Shown here one piece after another: positions 40,611 through 42,686 of a stretch of 42,686 bases of DNA (position 1 is its first letter; every line of letters begins with the position of its first letter). Source of the stretch: Oceanipulchritudo sp049975345. GTDB lineage: Bacteria; Verrucomicrobiota; Verrucomicrobiia; Opitutales; Oceanipulchritudinaceae. Below the pieces are notes generated by a model. That model did not search any database, was not told the DNA's origin, and saw nothing but the letters and a program-made list of their open reading frames with translations. Both the position numbers and the translations under genes were made by a program. Where the stretch lies: the NCBI GenBank assembly GCA_049975345.1, contig JBNGDP010000018.1:1-42686 (forward strand), read 5' to 3'.

Positions 40611-42059
40611 ATGAATAAAGGATACACCAGGAACCCTGTCCCGCTTGATCGAACCCGGATCCCCGAACCCGTTTTCGATGAACAGCCGGGCTATATCGAC
40701 TTTTACTGGAAAGCCTGGGAGCTGGCATGGGACCATGTCGTGGAAAAGCCCGGTGCCCCGGCCTCCCCCTACATCGACGAGGCCTTCGATCCCGACACCA
40801 TCTGGATCTGGGATACCTGCTTCATGGTGCATTTCTGCAAATACGCCCCCGATCTATTCCCGGGAATCCAGAGCTTCGATAACTTTTATAAACCGCTGCA
40901 CGAGGGTGTCACGTCTTCCCTCAAGATCCAGCATCCCGACAACCCGCCCCTGTTTGCGTGGATCGAGGATGAATATCTTCGTTTTACCGGAGATAAACAA
41001 CGCGTTGAAGGAATCCTGGGTTATCTGCAGGCACACTATACCTTCATCGAAAACGCGAAATTCGAGCAATCCGTCGCGGGCGCAGTCTGCCCCGCCTTCA
41101 CGCAAAAGGAAGCCAGCGGCTACCGCTGGAACGGAATTGCCTCCGGCATGGACAACACACCGCGGGGTCGTGAACAATATGACACCATTCTCTGGTTCGA
41201 CCTGCTCGCGCAACAGGGGCTCGCGGCAAGCCGGATCGCCAGGCTGGCCAGGCTAATCGGCCAGGATGGGATCGCGGATGAATTCACCGCAAAGTTCGAG
41301 TCCTTGAAAGAGCTCGCCAACCGCCTCTACTGGAATCCGGATGACGGGACCTATTACGACATTTCGCGCAAGGATCCCAGCCGGCAAAGCAAGGTGAAGA
41401 CCCCCGCCGCCTTCTGGGGGCTCCTGGCGGGGTTCTGCAATGCCGATCAAGCGGCCAGGCTGGCCCATCTGGCACAGGATTCAAATACAGGATTCGGTGG
41501 TCCTGTCCCCTGGCCAAGCGTCTCCCCCGACGATCCGGACTTTCATCCCGATGGCTACTACTGGCAGGGAGGTGTCTGGCTCCCCATGGCCTACATGGGG
41601 ACCTGCGCCCTGCGATCGGCCGGGCACCACGCCATCGGTGATCAGTTGGCGGCAAATCTACTGAGCCACATGTTCCGCACTTGGCGGGAATACGAGCCTC
41701 AGTCAATATGGGAAGCCTACAGCCCGACCAAGCCCGAACCGGCCACCGACAAGGCGGAATTTGCCGGCCAGCGCGTCCGGCCGGACTTCTGCGGCTGGTC
41801 CGCCCTTGGACCCATCTCCCTGTTCATTGAAAGTGTCATCGGTATCCATTCGGTGGACGCGCTTTCCAAAACGATCCACTGGCACCTGCACCGCGACTCG
41901 CGACATGGGATTAAACGACTCAAATTCGGGGATATCACGACAAGCCTGCTTTACGAACGCGGCACCGTCCAAGTGAGGTCATCCGGCGACTATACGCTGG
42001 TTATAAACGAAAAGTCGGTTCCAATTAAATCGGCGACAATCCAGACGATTCGTCTTTAA
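40611..42059 (+). CDS. trehalase/MGH1-like (alpha/alpha)6-barrel glycoside hydrolase
   Basis: A 482-residue all-helical hydrolase related to the GH37/GH63 and mannosylglycerate-hydrolase (MGH1) group. Typical segments are IWIWDTCFMVHF near residue 65, GMDNTPRG with the general acid candidate Asp181, YYWQGGVWLPMAYMG, and IWEAYSPT with the base candidate Glu368. A small beta-domain ends the chain. The substrate is probably an alpha-linked disaccharide or oligosaccharide but cannot be named. There is no signal peptide. ATG 40611 was chosen over TTG 40599. The gene is divergent from the sulfatase, suggesting joint control from the 40509-40610 gap. No convincing -35/-10 pair is seen there. Confidence 0.8.
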   Translation: MNKGYTRNPVPLDRTRIPEPVFDEQPGYIDFYWKAWELAWDHVVEKPGAPASPYIDEAFDPDTIWIWDTCFMVHFCKYAPDLFPGIQSFDNFYKPLHEGVTSSLKIQHPDNPPLFAWIEDEYLRFTGDKQRVEGILGYLQAHYTFIENAKFEQSVAGAVCPAFTQKEASGYRWNGIASGMDNTPRGREQYDTILWFDLLAQQGLAASRIARLARLIGQDGIADEFTAKFESLKELANRLYWNPDDGTYYDISRKDPSRQSKVKTPAAFWGLLAGFCNADQAARLAHLAQDSNTGFGGPVPWPSVSPDDPDFHPDGYYWQGGVWLPMAYMGTCALRSAGHHAIGDQLAANLLSHMFRTWREYEPQSIWEAYSPTKPEPATDKAEFAGQRVRPDFCGWSALGPISLFIESVIGIHSVDALSKTIHWHLHRDSRHGIKRLKFGDITTSLLYERGTVQVRSSGDYTLVINEKSVPIKSATIQTIRL

Positions 42060-42076
42060 GTGGCGCGTTCTTCGAG

Positions 42077-42108
42077 TCGCGCGTTTACGCGCGAAGGCCG
42101 TCGCGGCC
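42077..42108. repeat. two adjacent GC-rich palindromes after the trehalase-like gene
   Basis: TCGCGCG-TTTA-CGCGCGA (42077-42094) is a perfect 7-bp stem with a four-base loop. GGCCG-TCG-CGGCC (42096-42108) follows one base later. They begin 18 bases after the stop codon. Without a T-run they are either a REP-like pair or a weak terminator. Confidence 0.6.
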
Positions 42109-42112
42109 AACC

Positions 42113-42238
42113 GATCCGGGCAAGGCCTGGCTGATCAAGCAGGTCGCCTTCGCCCTCGGCTTCAAGACCGTCGCCCGCTTCTCCACCTGGTTCAAACAAC
42201 AGGCCGGTCAGAGCCCGAGCGCTTTCGCTATACGTTGA
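42113..42238 (+). pseudogene. C-terminal remnant of an AraC-family transcriptional regulator
   Basis: The frame ending at TGA 42236-42238 reads DPGKAWLIKQVAFALGFKTV, then ARFSTWFKQQAGQSPSAFAIR. This matches the second helix-turn-helix of AraC-type regulators (the pattern IxxVAxxLGF, then FxxxFKxxxGxSPxxFR). No first HTH or ligand-binding domain is found upstream: the frame runs into palindromic DNA and then into the neighbouring gene. It is therefore a 41-residue leftover. Its end overlaps the PIN-toxin frame on the other strand by 11 bases, which marks a recombination or insertion junction. Confidence 0.7.
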
Positions 42239-42654
42239 GTCCGGCCACCTTCGCCAGCGCCACCTGCCGTTGGTCGAAACTGACAAATTCATTCACTTTC
42301 AACTGCACAGCACACGCCACATGCAGTATATCCAGCGTTCGACAGCCCAGCTGTCCCGTTTCCTTCGAAAGCCGGTCAAAATCCGTCAGCAATGAACTTC
42401 GATCAATCTCCGGACAAAAGTAATGCCCCCGCTTTTTGCGCTCATGAAAAAGCTGGAGCTGATCTTCCACCTGCCTTTCCGACAAGTTCTCCCAAAATAC
42501 CTGGAGGCGCAGGGCGGTGATCAGCTCCATCTCCTGGATTTCCCAGACCGGCAGTGGAATCGACTGGGAGCTGACCTTCTCCTGCATGCACCCGCTCGTA
42601 TCCCTCCTCGCGGATGTATAGCTTGATCAGGGCACTCGTATCCAAATAGATCAC
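42228..42654 (-). pseudogene. VapC-like PIN-domain toxin, frameshifted by a 4-bp duplication
   Basis: The N-terminal part in one frame reads MIYLDTSALIKLYIREEGYERV (GTG start at 42654), with the first PIN acidic residue Asp5. The rest lies in another frame and contains WEIQEMELITALR (second acidic residue), LGCRTLDILHVACA (third, with DxxH) and FVSFDQRQVALAKVAGLNV at the end. At the junction the sequence is TGCATGCA (42583-42590). Removing one TGCA restores a continuous PIN protein of about 140 residues reading YERVQEKVSSQS. VapC toxins are Mg-dependent ribonucleases, and this one should be inactive as written. Its start overlaps the stop of an upstream antitoxin. Confidence 0.78.
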
Positions 42655-42686
42655 CAGCGCCCCTCGCGATTGGCCAAAACCGCCTC
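42651..42686 (-). CDS. C-terminal end of an antitoxin gene (partial, runs off the window)
   Basis: The last 11 codons on the minus strand read EAVLANREGRW and stop at TGA 42653-42651, which overlaps the GTG start of the PIN toxin (GTGA). Position and coupling indicate the partner antitoxin of the VapC-like gene. The ending resembles Phd/YefM- or VapB-type antitoxins, but too little is present to assign a family. Confidence 0.55.
   Translation of the reverse strand, partial: EAVLANREGRW

Overview
The window looks like a chromosomal piece of a GC-rich Gram-negative bacterium. Outer-membrane TolC-type proteins, a sigma54 regulator pair, Gfo/Idh/MocA dehydrogenases with an AP-endonuclease-2-type TIM barrel, a formylglycine sulfatase and large MacB/FtsX permeases together suggest the Planctomycetota-Verrucomicrobiota group, with Verrucomicrobiota (Opitutae-like) my best guess. 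This is inferred from gene content only; there is no rRNA or phylogenetic marker comparison behind it.

Layout. (1) 1-1210 is an AT-richer stretch of two complete toxin-antitoxin pairs (hicB-hicA and yefM-yoeB). Each is bounded by related 70-100 bp imperfect palindromic sites that look like integron attC sites. (2) 1279-2660 holds a predicted secreted protein of unknown function and a SAM methyltransferase. (3) 2661-22741 is one 20 kb minus-strand block. In transcription order it encodes an NtrC-type response regulator, a histidine kinase, a membrane fusion protein, an ABC ATPase, three double-size orphan permeases in tandem, a TolC-like protein, then a second set: TolC-like protein, membrane fusion protein, ABC ATPase and two MacB-type half-size permeases. 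Between the kinase and the first fusion protein are a near-perfect sigma54 promoter and two tandem GTCCC-N6-GGGAC dyads in the position of an enhancer, which ties the regulator pair to the exporter genes. (4) 22830-28390 holds housekeeping genes: prfA, prmC, eno and ppk1. (5) 28558-33668 is a plus-strand carbohydrate cluster: a GH20-like hydrolase, a sugar isomerase/epimerase-type TIM barrel and two Gfo/Idh/MocA dehydrogenases, followed by a convergent AEC-family transporter. (6) 34700-36460 is an octaheme cytochrome c with its own promoter and terminator. (7) 36462-42059 holds a GH2 beta-mannosidase-like enzyme, a sulfatase and a divergent trehalase/MGH1-like hydrolase. (8) 42060-42686 is a decayed edge: palindromes, the tail of an AraC-type regulator, a PIN toxin broken by a 4-bp duplication, and the last codons of its antitoxin.

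How the parts work together. Block 3 reads as a regulated tripartite export system (inner-membrane ABC, periplasmic adaptor, outer-membrane channel). Blocks 5 and 7 read as glycan catabolism. None of their hydrolases, nor the sulfatase, shows a signal peptide, so the substrates are probably oligosaccharides processed in the cytoplasm. The isomerase-type barrel plus paired dehydrogenases fits oxidative (3-keto) glycoside cleavage. Both ends of the window carry toxin-antitoxin genes and signs of insertion or decay, while the middle is a stable backbone.
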